Source: Oxalobacteraceae bacterium OTU3CINTB1
GTDB lineage: Bacteria > Pseudomonadota > Gammaproteobacteria > Burkholderiales > Burkholderiaceae_D
Reading direction: 5' to 3'
NCBI GenBank assembly: GCA_024123955.1
Contig: CP099652.1
Span: 3,224,001 to 3,288,000, forward strand
Length of the DNA: 64,000 nucleotides
The notes beneath the pieces are model-generated. The model was not told where the DNA came from. It searched no databases and was given only the letters and a program-made list of their open reading frames with translations. Of this stretch, positions 28,848 to 38,169 are shown piece after piece. The position numbers and the translations under genes were made by a program. Every line of letters begins with the position of its first letter. Within the stretch, counting starts at the first letter, position 1.

Positions 28848-29282
28848 ATGGCAGTAGTGCACAAATCAGTTTTCCTCGGTTACAGCGCCCAGCAGATGTT
28901 CGACCTGGTGGCCAACATCGATGACTATCCCAAGTTTCTGCCGTGGTGCAGCGGCGTCGAGATCCGCGAGCGCCGCGACAACGTGGTGGTGGCCAGCATC
29001 GGCATCAACTATCACGGCGTCAAGCAAAGCTTCACGACCTCCAACGAGAACACGGCGCCGACCGCCATCAAAATGAAGCTGGTCGACGGTCCTTTCAAGT
29101 GCCTCGACGGCGTGTGGACGTTCAAGGCGCTGCGCGAGGACGCCTGTAAAATCGAGCTCGACATGCGCTACGAATTCTCCGGCACCCTGCTGGACAAGCT
29201 GGTCGGGCCGGTGTTCGGCATGATCGCCAACAGCATGGTCGATTCCTTCTGCAAACGGGCGGAAACCGTCTATGGCGGCTGA
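28848..29282 (+). CDS. ratA: RatA/COQ10-like START-domain protein
   Basis: Polyketide-cyclase/START-fold protein of 144 residues, family of E. coli RatA (reported to block 70S ribosome association) and of mitochondrial Coq10 (ubiquinone binding). Typical segments are YSAQQMFDLVANIDDYPKFLPWCSGVEI split across residues 12-39, FKCLDGVWTFKAL and GPVFGMIANSMVDSFCKRAE at the C-terminus. Which of the two roles applies cannot be decided from sequence. It is divergent from smpB and overlaps the next gene by 11 bases, the usual smpB/ratA/rnfH-like cluster. Confidence 0.92.
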   Translation: MAVVHKSVFLGYSAQQMFDLVANIDDYPKFLPWCSGVEIRERRDNVVVASIGINYHGVKQSFTTSNENTAPTAIKMKLVDGPFKCLDGVWTFKALREDACKIELDMRYEFSGTLLDKLVGPVFGMIANSMVDSFCKRAETVYGG

Positions 29283-29556
29283 ACTGATCGACGTACAAGT
29301 GTGCTACGCCAGCGACGCGCTGCAGTTCCTGCGCGATTTACGGGTCCCTGTGGGCACCACGCTGGAGCAGGCCATCGCCGCCAGCGGCGTGCTGGCCGAG
29401 GTGCCGGCGATCGACCTCACCACGATGCAGGTCGGCATCTACGCCAAGAAGAAGCCGCTGGACACGGTGCTGCGAGAGCACGACCGCGTTGAAATCTACC
29501 GCCCGCTGATCGCCGATCCCAAGAACGCCCGCCGCCGCCGAAAGGCCGCCGCCTGA
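29272..29556 (+). CDS. RnfH-family (UPF0125) ubiquitin-like protein
   Basis: Small beta-grasp protein of 94 residues, family RnfH/YfjF. Characteristic parts are DVQVCYASDALQFLRDLRVP, VGIYAKKKPLDTVLREHDRVEIYRPL and a basic tail PKNARRRRKAAA. The function is not established; it is usually next to ratA and smpB, as here, with an 11-base overlap with ratA. Downstream is a 170-bp gap with repeat-like sequence. Confidence 0.92.
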   Translation: MAAELIDVQVCYASDALQFLRDLRVPVGTTLEQAIAASGVLAEVPAIDLTTMQVGIYAKKKPLDTVLREHDRVEIYRPLIADPKNARRRRKAAA

Positions 29557-29560
29557 CAGC

Positions 29561-29620
29561 CCGGGGTCAAGTCTGTCATTCGGACACGGCCTGGTCAGTT
29601 AGCAGTTCGGTGATGACAGA
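29561..29620. repeat. Possible degenerate palindromic repeat remnant
   Basis: TCTGTCAT (29572-29579) is repeated inverted as ATGACAGA (29613-29620). The left part begins GGGGTCAAGTCTGTCA, which resembles intergenic palindromic elements I recall near REP-type tyrosine transposases in related bacteria. No transposase is present. The assignment rests on memory and weak symmetry. Confidence 0.25.
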
Positions 29621-29726
29621 ATTCGACGCTGTGCTTGCCCAAACGCCGTATGTCGGCGGCGCGGCAAGCCGCGACGCCGACTGGCATCAGCTACAATGTT
29701 GGCTCACTGTAAATACTGCGGAGCCA

Positions 29727-30401
29727 ATGATCGAAACGCACACCGCACCACAAATCCTGCACCGGGCCGGCGTTGTGCTGCTGGTCGTCGGGGCAGTCGA
29801 TATCGCCTACATGATCTGGTGCCTGTCCACCGGCGCCAGCTATTCCTACAGCATGACCATTCCCGCCGTGATCGCCGGCGTGCTGCTGATGCGCGGCAGT
29901 CTCAGGGCCGCCTCCGCGCTGATCTGGATCGCCGCCATCCTGCTGCCGATGGCCCTTGCCAGCGGCGCGATGTCGCTCATGCAGCCGCTCGACCTGACCT
30001 TGACCCAACTGCGCGTGGCGCCCGCCGCGCATTTCGGCGCGGCGCTGCCGCTGGTGATCTTCTGCGGCCTGCTGTATTGGCTGCTGCAACAGCTCGGCCG
30101 CCAGCCCGTGCAGGCGGCGATCCAGTCGTCGGGCCGCCGCAAGCCCGCCGTCAACGTCGCGCTCACCGTCGGTGTCGGGCTGGCGATGCTGGCGCTAACC
30201 GGCAAACAACTGAGCCACAACGGCGATTTGAGCCGCAAGGCGGAACAGCTGGCGCTGGAAAAGCACGGAGACCAGTTCCGCTACCATGCCACCAGCGTGA
30301 CGCCGCGCGCCGACATGGAAGGCACCTTCGTCGAGGCCAAGGTGCAGGCCTGGCGCGCCGACCGCGTCGACACGGTCGACGTGTTCTGGAAAGAAAAATA
30401 A
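29727..30401 (+). CDS. Hypothetical inner-membrane protein (paralogue 1 of 2)
   Basis: Predicted membrane protein of 224 residues with about five hydrophobic segments (about 12-32, 40-60, 65-85, 100-120, 145-165) and a soluble C-terminal tail (about 170-224). The tail contains AEQLALEKHGDQFRYHATSV and VDVFWKEK. I do not recognise a named family. It shares QPLDLTLTQLRVAP and the end pattern with the next gene, so the two are tandem paralogues. ATG 29727 follows GGAG; a longer open frame to 29610 would run through the repeat-like spacer. Confidence 0.65.
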   Translation: MIETHTAPQILHRAGVVLLVVGAVDIAYMIWCLSTGASYSYSMTIPAVIAGVLLMRGSLRAASALIWIAAILLPMALASGAMSLMQPLDLTLTQLRVAPAAHFGAALPLVIFCGLLYWLLQQLGRQPVQAAIQSSGRRKPAVNVALTVGVGLAMLALTGKQLSHNGDLSRKAEQLALEKHGDQFRYHATSVTPRADMEGTFVEAKVQAWRADRVDTVDVFWKEK

Positions 30402-30419
30402 CCAACCGCGAGGTACGCC

Positions 30420-31250
30420 TTGAATCAACCGGATTTCTCCCGTTACGACGAGGAACAGCTGCGCCAGGTGCGCAGCCGTATCGACGCCGACCGTTTTCCC
30501 GAGCGTATCGCGCAAATCGATGCGCGCCTGGCCGAATTGGCGAACGCGCCGCCGCAGCCACCTGCGGACGCTAAACGCCACGTCGCCGACCGCGCCAGCT
30601 ATCTGCCGCCGATGCGCCGCGCGGGAATGCTATGGCTGGCGCTGGCCATCGCGACGCTCGGCTTCGGCTTCTGGAGCGCGCCGCCGGGGGCGGCACTTTC
30701 TCAATTGAATATTTCCGGGATTATCGTCGCCGCGTTCCTGATGGGCGGCAGCCTGCGCGTGGCGGTGGTGATGCGCTGGCTGATGTGGCTGGGCGTGGCG
30801 GCGGCGGTCATGATGGTGCCGCTGACCTTCAGCCAGCCGCTCGACCTGAGCCTGACCCAGCTGCGGCTGGCGCCGGCGCTGTATCTGGGCACCGTGTTGC
30901 TGACGGTGGCCCAGGCTGCCTTGATGATCTATTCGCTGCGCCTGCTGGGCGATCCCGCCATTCAAGCCGCGCGCGATCTGGAGGGCCGCCGACGCTTCGA
31001 CATGCGCGTTCCGTTTGCGCTCGGCGTGGTGCTGGGCGCGGCCATGCTGTTTTTCCTCAACGGCCAACTATGGGGCGAGCGTGGCCGGCACGCGGAGCAG
31101 CTGGCGATGGCGCAGGGCGGGCCCGGCTACCGCTACCACGCCCACTATATCTTCATCAACTACAACCAGAACGGTGCGTTCGTGACGGCGAACGTCACCG
31201 CATGGAATGAACAGACTGTCGGCAACGTCGCGGTCAACTGGAAAGAGTAG
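30420..31250 (+). CDS. Hypothetical inner-membrane protein (paralogue 2 of 2)
   Basis: Predicted membrane protein of 276 residues: a charged helical N-terminus (about 1-60, DEEQLRQVRSRIDADRF), about five membrane helices (about 68-210), then a short C-terminal domain (GGPGYRYHAHYIF, AWNEQTVGNVAVNWKE). It aligns with the upstream neighbour over QPLDLSLTQLRLAP, AEQLAMAQGG and VNWKE, but has the extra soluble N-terminus. The start is TTG 30420, behind GAGG. Function unknown. The two genes, 18 bp apart, look like one unit. Confidence 0.65.
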   Translation: MNQPDFSRYDEEQLRQVRSRIDADRFPERIAQIDARLAELANAPPQPPADAKRHVADRASYLPPMRRAGMLWLALAIATLGFGFWSAPPGAALSQLNISGIIVAAFLMGGSLRVAVVMRWLMWLGVAAAVMMVPLTFSQPLDLSLTQLRLAPALYLGTVLLTVAQAALMIYSLRLLGDPAIQAARDLEGRRRFDMRVPFALGVVLGAAMLFFLNGQLWGERGRHAEQLAMAQGGPGYRYHAHYIFINYNQNGAFVTANVTAWNEQTVGNVAVNWKE

Positions 31251-31315
31251 AGCCGCGACGCCGCCGGCGCCGCTCGGTTTCCGCTGCTTGGCTGCCGCTA
31301 CTTAGCTTCCGCTTA

Positions 31316-33580
31316 TTAACGTCCGCTGATGTTCAGCGTACGCGCGTCCAGCTTGACCTTGACGGTGGCCGCAGGCTTGGCGCCCGCCGATTCGGCCAGG
31401 GTCACGATGTACTCGCCGCCGGCGATCTTCCAGGTCTTGCTGGCGCTGTCGTACATGGCCAGCAGGCGCGGATCGATCTTCACCTTGGCCTTGCCGCTGG
31501 CGCCGGCCTTCACCGCCACCTTGTCCCAGCCGCCCAGGCGCTTCGGCGCTTCCCAGCCGCCGGCCGCCGGCGACACATACACCTGGCCAACCGCCTTGCC
31601 GTCGCGCTTGCCGGTGTTCTGCACGCTGAAGCTGACGTCGATGCCGGCGCCGTCGGACGACTTGTTCGCGCTCAGGTCCGCATAGGCGAAGCTGGTGTAC
31701 GACAGGCCGTAACCGAACGGGAACAGCGGCTTGTGGCCTTTCAGGTCGAACCACTTGTAGCCGACCGCCGCGCCTTCGATGTTGTAGTCGGTGGTGATCT
31801 TCTCGATGATGTTTTCATCCTTGGTCACCGCGTCGCCGTCCATCACCGGACGTGGCAACTGCGTCACCGAAGCCGGGAAGGTGGCCGGCAGGCGTCCCGA
31901 CGGATTGACTTCGCCGGTCAGCACGCGCGCGATCGCCGCGCCGCCGCTGGTGCCCGGATACCAGGCTTCGACCACGGCGCCGACGTTGTTCAGCCACGGC
32001 ATGACGACCGGGCCGCCGGTTTGCAGCACCACGACGGTCTTGGCGTTGGCCTTGGCCACGGCCGCGATCAGCGCGTCCTGCTTGTTCGGCAGGTTCAGGT
32101 CCGGCGCGTCGATGGCTTCGGCCATCCACTGGTTGCCGAACACGATGGCGACATCGCTCGCCGCCGCCAGCTTGGCGGCGGCGGCGGCGTCCTTGCCGTC
32201 GTTGTAGACGATTTTGGCGCCCGTGCGCGTGCTCAGTTCCTGCAGCGGCGACGAGCGGTGGTAGACCATCGGTCCTGGGAAGAAGGCCGGGCCTTCGTTG
32301 GCGACCGGCGACAGGCCGACCGGATAGACCTGGGCCGAGCCGCCGCCCGACAGAACGCCGACGTTGGCATGGCCACCGATGATGGCGATGGTGCGCACGT
32401 TGGCGCCCAGTGGCAGCAGGTCGTTGCTGTTCTTGAGCAGGACGATGGCTTCCTCGGCGTCCGATTGCGAGATCTTGCCGTTGGCGGCGAAGTCGATGCC
32501 CGCTTCGTCGGTGGTCGGCGTGACCACGGGATGCTCGATCAAGCCGTTGGCGAACATGGCGCGGGTGATGCGCTTGACCATGTCGTCCAGGCGCGCCTGC
32601 GGCACGTGGCCGTTGACCACCGCCTCCTTCAGCGCTTCGTTGAAGTAGGCCGATTTGTCGAACGGGTGGCCCGATTGCTGATCCAGTCCGTGCATCGCGG
32701 CCGGAACGGTGGAGTGGGTCGCGCCCCAGTCGGACATGACATAGCCCTTGAAGCCCCAGTCCTGCTTCAGCACCTGGTTCAGCAGGTAGTCGCTCTCGCA
32801 GGCGTAGGAACCGTTGACGCGGTTGTACGCGCACATCACGGAACCCGGATCGCCGCGCTCCATGGCGATCTGCAACGCCAGCAGGTCCGACATGCGGCCG
32901 GCGGTGTCGTCGATCTTGACGTTGATGTTATTGCGGTTGGTTTCCTGGTCGTTGAAGGCGAAGTGCTTCAAGGTCGAGACCATGTGGTTCGACTGGATGC
33001 CGCGAATCTGCTCGCCGACCATGACGCCGGCCAGCAGCGGATCTTCGCCGCCGTATTCGAAGTTACGGCCGTTGCGAGGCTCGCGCAGCAGGTTGACGCC
33101 ACCGGCGAGCATGATGTTGAAGCCCGTCTTGCGCGCCTCGCTGCCGATCATCGCGCCGCCGGCGAACGCCAGTTCCGGATTCCAGGTGGCCGTGGTGGCC
33201 AGGCCGGAGGGCAGGGAAGTGCGCTGGTAGGGTTTTTTGGATGCGGCCTGGGTGGCGACGCCGACGCCGGCGTCGGCCTGCCATTGCGGCGGCAGGCCCA
33301 GACGCTCGATGCCCGGAATGAAGCCGGCCGAATCCTTGCGGCCTTCCTTTGGCGCGATGTGTTTTTTGGACTCGAAATCGGTGGAGAAGTAGCCGAACAC
33401 GGTCTGGATTTTTTCATCCAGCGTCATCGCCTTGACCAGCTGCTCGGCGCGCGCGTCGGGCGTCAGCTTTTTGTCGAGCCATGGACGCTTGGCGTCGGCG
33501 GCATGGGCCGCTCCGCTTAACGTGGAAGACAGCATGAGGGGATAAACCAGTGCCAGTGACAGCCAGAGACGCTTCTTCAT
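31316..33580 (-). CDS. Periplasmic beta-glucosidase, GH3 (BglX-like)
   Basis: GH3 beta-glucosidase of 754 residues with a signal peptide (cleavage after about residue 27, SGAAHAA), so it acts in the periplasm or outside. The (alpha/beta)8 domain has KHFAFNDQE near residue 205, and the nucleophile Asp284 is in VMSDWGATHS. The second alpha/beta sandwich domain and a C-terminal fibronectin III-like domain (NTGKRDGKAVGQVYVSP) follow. It is the last gene of the minus-strand sugar locus, 27 bp behind the GH94 gene. A role in trimming cello-oligosaccharides fits the locus; the actual linkage specificity is not readable. Confidence 0.93.
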   Translation of the reverse strand: MKKRLWLSLALVYPLMLSSTLSGAAHAADAKRPWLDKKLTPDARAEQLVKAMTLDEKIQTVFGYFSTDFESKKHIAPKEGRKDSAGFIPGIERLGLPPQWQADAGVGVATQAASKKPYQRTSLPSGLATTATWNPELAFAGGAMIGSEARKTGFNIMLAGGVNLLREPRNGRNFEYGGEDPLLAGVMVGEQIRGIQSNHMVSTLKHFAFNDQETNRNNINVKIDDTAGRMSDLLALQIAMERGDPGSVMCAYNRVNGSYACESDYLLNQVLKQDWGFKGYVMSDWGATHSTVPAAMHGLDQQSGHPFDKSAYFNEALKEAVVNGHVPQARLDDMVKRITRAMFANGLIEHPVVTPTTDEAGIDFAANGKISQSDAEEAIVLLKNSNDLLPLGANVRTIAIIGGHANVGVLSGGGSAQVYPVGLSPVANEGPAFFPGPMVYHRSSPLQELSTRTGAKIVYNDGKDAAAAAKLAAASDVAIVFGNQWMAEAIDAPDLNLPNKQDALIAAVAKANAKTVVVLQTGGPVVMPWLNNVGAVVEAWYPGTSGGAAIARVLTGEVNPSGRLPATFPASVTQLPRPVMDGDAVTKDENIIEKITTDYNIEGAAVGYKWFDLKGHKPLFPFGYGLSYTSFAYADLSANKSSDGAGIDVSFSVQNTGKRDGKAVGQVYVSPAAGGWEAPKRLGGWDKVAVKAGASGKAKVKIDPRLLAMYDSASKTWKIAGGEYIVTLAESAGAKPAATVKVKLDARTLNISGR

Positions 33581-33607
33581 ACGATTACGATGTCCTTATA
33601 TTTCGAT

Positions 33608-35989
33608 TTATAGGTCCGCGCGCGGGATTAAAACCTCGAGCGCGTATACTCCACCCGCAACGATACCGGTCACGCGCGGTTCAGGCAATCGTTTTCCGTC
33701 CAGCGTGACCTGAATTTCGCCCACGTCGCCGCGGCGGATCGACACCTCGAACGTCGCGTAGCGGAAGTGGCGGGTGACCTTGATGCCGTCCCAGTGCTTG
33801 GGAAGCTGCGGATCGACCAGCAAACCGTCGGTATCGCCTTTCAAGCCGCACAGCCCCTCGATGAAGCAGCGGTACGCCCACGACACGGTGCCGGTGTTGA
33901 ACAACTGGCTGGAACGGCCGGCCGTGCGCGGATACTGGTGGTAGGCGCCGCGATAATAATTCGGGATGAACACCGGCAGCTGGCCGCGCTGCAGGTAATC
34001 GGCCTCGCTCGGGCCGGGGATCATCTGGCGCAGCAGCTTGTAGGCGCGGTCGCCTTCGCCGACCGTGTACAGGCTATAGATGTAGAAGATCGAGGCGTGG
34101 TTGTAGACCGCGCCGTTTTCGGCCGAACCGGGGTGCTTTTGCGTCACGCGGCCCACATCGTCGCGCATGGCGCTGTAGGGCGGCGCGAACATCGCCACGC
34201 CGTACGGCGTGTCCAGCTGCTGCTCGACCTGCGCCATCATCGCCGCGCGCTTGCCGGCATCGGCCGCGCCGCCCAGCATCGCCCAGGCCTGCGGGTTCAG
34301 ATAGATGCGGCCTTCCTTGTCCTTGCTGATGCCGAAGGTGACGTTGTCGTCGGTGATGCCGCGCGCGTACCAGTCGCCGTCCCACAGGTGCTCGTTGGCC
34401 GCGCGGTTGACCGTCACGGCGCCGGCGCGGAAGTGTTTCGCGCTTTCCGCCAGCGAGGCGTTGGCCGTGGCGCTTTTTTCGCAGATTTCGGCCCACAGGT
34501 TCAGCGCGTAGGCGGTGGCCACCGTCAGCCAGCCCGACACGCCGCGTCCCTTGTAGCCGACCATGTTCATCGGATCGCACCAGTCGCCCTGGGCGATGTA
34601 GCTCAAGCCGCGCTTGTCGCGCGCCTGCAGCAGCCAGTCCATCGCGCTGCTCATGCGCTCGGAGACGGTGATGGCGACGCCGCTGTCGTGGCCGACGACG
34701 TCCTCGTTGAGGATGTCGTAGTCGCCGGTTTCGTCCAGGTACACCTTGAGCGCCACCGGCAGCCACACGCAATGGTCGGTGTGCGGCACCTGGTTGATGT
34801 ATTTGAGCTCCGCGCCCTCGGCCAGCAGGATCCCGTCCGGCATCGCGCCGCTGGCCTCCTGCTGCGACAGCGCATGCAGGAAGGCCGCGCGCATCACGCC
34901 GGGCTTGATGAAGCTCATGCCCATATTGTCCTGCAGGTAGTTGCGGGTCTGCGGATCGGTGCTGAGGCGATTGACGTCGCCGTGGTAGAACACCTGGCGC
35001 GGCAGCCAGTTGTTGACGAAGTTATCGAGTTCCTTGTCGGGCGTCTCGATGCGCAGGCATCCGCGACCGCCGGCGATGTAGTCGGCGTAGTCCTTGCGCG
35101 CGTTGTCGAAGGCGGCGGCGCCCAGGTATTTCTCGCGCATGGCGATGATTTCCGCGTCGTCGAAGGCCGGGCCGAAGATGAAGCGGTAGTCGTGCGACTG
35201 GCCTTCCGCCAGCGCCAGGCGGTATTGCACCACGGCGGCCGGGGTTTCATAGCGCGCGTCGCCATTGGCCAGCAGCGGCTCCTGGATCGCGCTTGGATAA
35301 TGCAGGCCGCCTTCGCCCTCGAACGCCTGTTGCTGCACTTCCCACGCCTCCGGCGCCTGCTCGCACAGGAAGTAGGTCTTGTCCTTGAAATCCTTCTGCT
35401 TGAAGTAGTCGGTGACTTTTTGATACGGCGTCACGCTGCTCGCCACCACGCCGCCCAGGTCGGCGCGATATTCGCCCGACTGGTTCATCCACGACATGTA
35501 ACCGATCGGGAAGTAGGGATAGACACTCAGTTTGCGCGCGCGGCCGGACAGATTGGTCACGCGCAGCGACCACAGTTCCACCACGTCGGTGGTCGGAATG
35601 CTCAACGTCAGTTCCACGCGAAGGCCCAGGTGCTCGATGGTCCATTCGATGTCGCTTTTGCCGACCGAGAAATTGAAGCTGTCGACCGGCGTGCGCACCG
35701 GTTCATACGGCGCCGAGAACAACTCGCCCGTTTCCTCGTCCTTGATGTAGAAGAAGCGGCCCGGATGATGGGCGTAGTAGTTCTGCTCGGGTTGCATGAA
35801 GGTCTTGGCCTCCAGGTTCGGCGCGTAGGCGTACTTGGCGGGTTCCGGCTGCATGTACTGGGCGACGGCGTAACCCCGGCAGGTCACCTGGATCATCATT
35901 TTCTGGTTCCACAGGAAGCCGGCGGCGCGCGGCATGGCCGTGGCGCTGGTCAGTTCGAAGCGGTCGCCATTGTGGGTTGGGCGTAGCAT
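33608..35989 (-). CDS. GH94 disaccharide phosphorylase, probably cellobionic acid phosphorylase
   Basis: GH94 inverting phosphorylase of 793 residues without a signal peptide, so cytosolic. An N-terminal beta-sandwich (about 1-300) precedes an (alpha/alpha)6 barrel. The likely catalytic Asp472 lies in [12 protein letters not shown], matching the DWxD motif of cellobiose phosphorylases. AENGAVYNH (about 623-631) is the phosphate-site region. An Arg614-Lys618 pair lies just before it (GRVTQK). As I recall, an Arg and Lys four residues apart bind the carboxylate in characterised cellobionic acid phosphorylases. The neighbouring gluconokinase fits that product. Similar proteins are often labelled NdvB or cyclic glucan synthase. 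Confidence 0.8.
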   Translation of the reverse strand: MLRPTHNGDRFELTSATAMPRAAGFLWNQKMMIQVTCRGYAVAQYMQPEPAKYAYAPNLEAKTFMQPEQNYYAHHPGRFFYIKDEETGELFSAPYEPVRTPVDSFNFSVGKSDIEWTIEHLGLRVELTLSIPTTDVVELWSLRVTNLSGRARKLSVYPYFPIGYMSWMNQSGEYRADLGGVVASSVTPYQKVTDYFKQKDFKDKTYFLCEQAPEAWEVQQQAFEGEGGLHYPSAIQEPLLANGDARYETPAAVVQYRLALAEGQSHDYRFIFGPAFDDAEIIAMREKYLGAAAFDNARKDYADYIAGGRGCLRIETPDKELDNFVNNWLPRQVFYHGDVNRLSTDPQTRNYLQDNMGMSFIKPGVMRAAFLHALSQQEASGAMPDGILLAEGAELKYINQVPHTDHCVWLPVALKVYLDETGDYDILNEDVVGHDSGVAITVSERMSSAMDWLLQARDKRGLSYIAQGDWCDPMNMVGYKGRGVSGWLTVATAYALNLWAEICEKSATANASLAESAKHFRAGAVTVNRAANEHLWDGDWYARGITDDNVTFGISKDKEGRIYLNPQAWAMLGGAADAGKRAAMMAQVEQQLDTPYGVAMFAPPYSAMRDDVGRVTQKHPGSAENGAVYNHASIFYIYSLYTVGEGDRAYKLLRQMIPGPSEADYLQRGQLPVFIPNYYRGAYHQYPRTAGRSSQLFNTGTVSWAYRCFIEGLCGLKGDTDGLLVDPQLPKHWDGIKVTRHFRYATFEVSIRRGDVGEIQVTLDGKRLPEPRVTGIVAGGVYALEVLIPRADL

Positions 35990-36033
35990 GAGACGGTCTC
36001 CGTAATAAAGCTTAAACTAAATGGAATGTGGGG

Positions 36034-37380
36034 TTATGCCGGCTTGGCCTTGCGTTGTTCCAGCTCGGCCTGGAGCTCAACCAGCTTTGTGTTGTCGAGG
36101 TTATAGAAGAACATGACCACGACGGCCAGCACCGCGAAGGCGGCCGGGATGAACGACATCAGCCAGACGATGCCGGCCTGCGAGCCGACCGACTGCGCCG
36201 CGTTGGCGACATACCCGAGCTGCGTGAACAGCGAGCCGATGACGGCGACGGCGATCGCGGTGCCCAGCTTTTGCGAGAAGGTGGCGGCGGCGAAGGTCAT
36301 CGCGGTGGCGCGGCGGCCGGTGCGCCATTCGTTGTAGTCGGCGGTGTCGGCGTACATCGAGAAGGCCAGCGGCGACTTCGGTCCCAGCGCCAGGCCCATG
36401 CCGATCTGCAGCGCGAACATCAACGTCACCTGGTCCTTCGGCACGAAGAAGAAGGCCGATGACAGCACGGCGGTGATGCTCATCAAAATCATCATCAGCT
36501 TTTTCTTGTCGACGAAGCGCGTAAGGAAGGGCGTGATCGAGGCGCCGACGGCGGCCGAGATCATATATGCCGGCACGAAGCCCTGCATCAGTTCCGGGCG
36601 CCCCACCACGTACTTGAAGTAGTAGGCCGCGCTGGTGGTGCGCAAGGTGATGGTGATCATGATGATCAGCGCCAGGAAGAACAGCACCACCCACGGCCGG
36701 TTGCGCGACAGGTCGCGGATGTCCTGGGCGACGTTGGATTTTTGCGAGGGCGGCGGCGCGATGCGTTCGCGCGTGTTCAGGAACGTCAGCACGAACAGGC
36801 CGGAGGCGAATATGCTCCACACCAGCATCGTCAACTGCCATCCAAGTTTATCGTCGCCGGCGCCCAGCCACGATACCATCGCCGGCGTGGCGGCGGTGAC
36901 CAGGGTGCCGCCGGCGAAGGCGAAGATGAAGCGCAGGCCGTTGACGGTGGAGCGCTCCTGCGGATCGGCCGACAGCACGCCGGACAGCGCGTTGTACGGG
37001 ATGTTGATGCAGGTGTAGCAGACCATCATCAGCAGATAGGTGCCGTAGGCCCAGACGATCTTGCCGTCGTGGCCCAGGTCGGGCGTGGTGTAGGTGAGGA
37101 TGGCCGCGCAGGCCAGCGGCACCGGCACCCAGACCAGGTAGGGGCGGAATTTGCCGAAGCGTGTGCTGGTGCGGTCGGCGGCGGCGCCGATCATCGGGTC
37201 GGTGAAGGCGTTGATGATTTTGATCGTGAACATCATCGACGCCGCCGCGCCGGCCGAGATGCCGAAGACGTCGGTGTAGTAGATCAGCAGGAAGGTCGCG
37301 ATATTGGTCCAATAAAAATTGAAGCCCATATCGGCGATGCCGTAGCTGATCTTTTCACGCCAGGTCAGTTGTTTATTCAC
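36034..37380 (-). CDS. GPH-family sugar:cation symporter
   Basis: Glycoside-pentoside-hexuronide:cation symporter of 448 residues with about twelve membrane helices. The N-terminal pattern WREKISYGIADMGFNFYWTN and the loop INAFTDPMIGAAADRTSTRFGK are typical of the MelB/GPH group. It is encoded directly before the GH94 phosphorylase (44 bp), so the likely cargo is the disaccharide that enzyme cleaves, here proposed as cellobionate. The start is GTG 37380 with an AAGG site. A hairpin terminator lies 56 bp upstream, so its promoter is probably separate from gntK. Confidence 0.88.
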   Translation of the reverse strand: MNKQLTWREKISYGIADMGFNFYWTNIATFLLIYYTDVFGISAGAAASMMFTIKIINAFTDPMIGAAADRTSTRFGKFRPYLVWVPVPLACAAILTYTTPDLGHDGKIVWAYGTYLLMMVCYTCINIPYNALSGVLSADPQERSTVNGLRFIFAFAGGTLVTAATPAMVSWLGAGDDKLGWQLTMLVWSIFASGLFVLTFLNTRERIAPPPSQKSNVAQDIRDLSRNRPWVVLFFLALIIMITITLRTTSAAYYFKYVVGRPELMQGFVPAYMISAAVGASITPFLTRFVDKKKLMMILMSITAVLSSAFFFVPKDQVTLMFALQIGMGLALGPKSPLAFSMYADTADYNEWRTGRRATAMTFAAATFSQKLGTAIAVAVIGSLFTQLGYVANAAQSVGSQAGIVWLMSFIPAAFAVLAVVVMFFYNLDNTKLVELQAELEQRKAKPA

Positions 37381-37435
37381 AGTCGCCTTGTCTTAACGAT
37401 ACCCGACAGTTTAACGCCGTCGATTCTTGCACATG

Positions 37436-37469
37436 TAAAAACAGGCAGTGGAGCCGGAACTCCACTGCC
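37436..37469 (-). terminator. Hairpin terminator between gntK and the symporter gene
   Basis: GGCAGTGGAG (37444-37453) and CTCCACTGCC (37460-37469) form a perfect 10-bp stem with a 6-nt loop. On the minus strand the stem is followed by a short T-rich run (37440-37436, interrupted soon after). It is a likely terminator or attenuator of the gntK transcript, about 165 bases past its stop. Confidence 0.6.
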
Positions 37470-37569
37470 CGAACAGGGCGGAACGCCGGGACCGTACCTA
37501 TGCGCGCATGCATACGCACGGTCCAGCGCGGCGGGAGACGCCACCCCGAGAGAGCTCGGTTTGCGGCCG

Positions 37570-37638
37570 TCAGCAGGGGGCTGGCGGCGCGAATTGGGGG
37601 GTAATGCTGATAGCGGTAACCGGGATGGATGTCATCAT
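37570..37638 (-). CDS. Possible 22-residue peptide overlapping the gntK stop
   Basis: An ATG-ATG start overlaps the gntK stop as ATGA and opens a frame of 22 codons ending in TGA at 37570 (peptide MMTSIPVTAISITPQFAPPAPC). The overlap geometry is that of a translationally coupled gene, and GGAG lies just before it in the gntK tail. No family is known to me, and so short a frame may be chance. Confidence 0.25.
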   Translation of the reverse strand: MMTSIPVTAISITPQFAPPAPC

Positions 37639-38156
37639 GTCTCCTGCTTGTTGGTTTTTAAGATCTCCCGCACCAGTTCGGACGGGTCCTTGCTAATGTC
37701 GAGCACGATGCCGGCTTCGTCGGCCTGCAACGGTTCCAGCGCCGCCAGCTGGCTGTCCAGCAGCGAGGTGGGCATGTAGTGGCCGGGGCGCGCCGTCATG
37801 CGCGCGGCGATCAGCTCGCGCGGCCCGTGCAGATGGGCGAAACGCAGTTGCGGGTCGGCGCCGCGCAGCAGATCGCGGTAGCGGCGCTTCAAGGCCGAGC
37901 ACGACAGTACCAGGCCTGAATGGCGGTCGCGCGCCGCGACAATCTCGGCGTGCAGCGCCTTGAGCCAGTCGGCGCGGTCGTCGTCGGTCAGCGCCATGCC
38001 TGCCGACATCTTGGCGACGTTGGCGTACGAGTGATAGGTGTCGCCCTCGAGGAAGGGCGCCCCCAGCGCGGTGGCCAGTTGCAGCCCGACCGAGCTCTTG
38101 CCGCAGCCGCTCACGCCCATGACGACCCAGCGGACCTGCGTTGTTTGATTACTCAT
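37635..38156 (-). CDS. gntK: Gluconokinase
   Basis: Phosphorylates D-gluconate to 6-phosphogluconate, feeding the Entner-Doudoroff or pentose phosphate route. The 173 residues are standard. The P-loop GVSGCGKSS is at about residues 14-22, followed by FLEGDTYHSYANVAKMSAGMALTDDDRADWL (split substrate and lid region) and CSALKRRYRDLLR. It stands between a LacI-family gene and the GPH symporter. Gluconate is one product expected from cellobionic acid phosphorolysis by the GH94 enzyme nearby. A perfect LacI-type palindrome lies 14 bp before its start. Confidence 0.96.
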   Translation of the reverse strand: MSNQTTQVRWVVMGVSGCGKSSVGLQLATALGAPFLEGDTYHSYANVAKMSAGMALTDDDRADWLKALHAEIVAARDRHSGLVLSCSALKRRYRDLLRGADPQLRFAHLHGPRELIAARMTARPGHYMPTSLLDSQLAALEPLQADEAGIVLDISKDPSELVREILKTNKQET

Positions 38157-38169
38157 AGTTATGGGTGCA

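Noticed and set aside
33608..35989. Annotation of the GH94 gene as NdvB/cyclic beta-1,2-glucan synthase
   Set aside because: True NdvB proteins are near 2800 residues with membrane and GT84 domains. This protein is 793 residues, soluble and sits in a gluconate-linked catabolic locus.
37448..37696. Plus-strand open frame of 82 codons between the symporter gene and gntK
   Set aside because: It covers the terminator hairpin and the 3' end of gntK, has no ribosome site and has an atypical composition.
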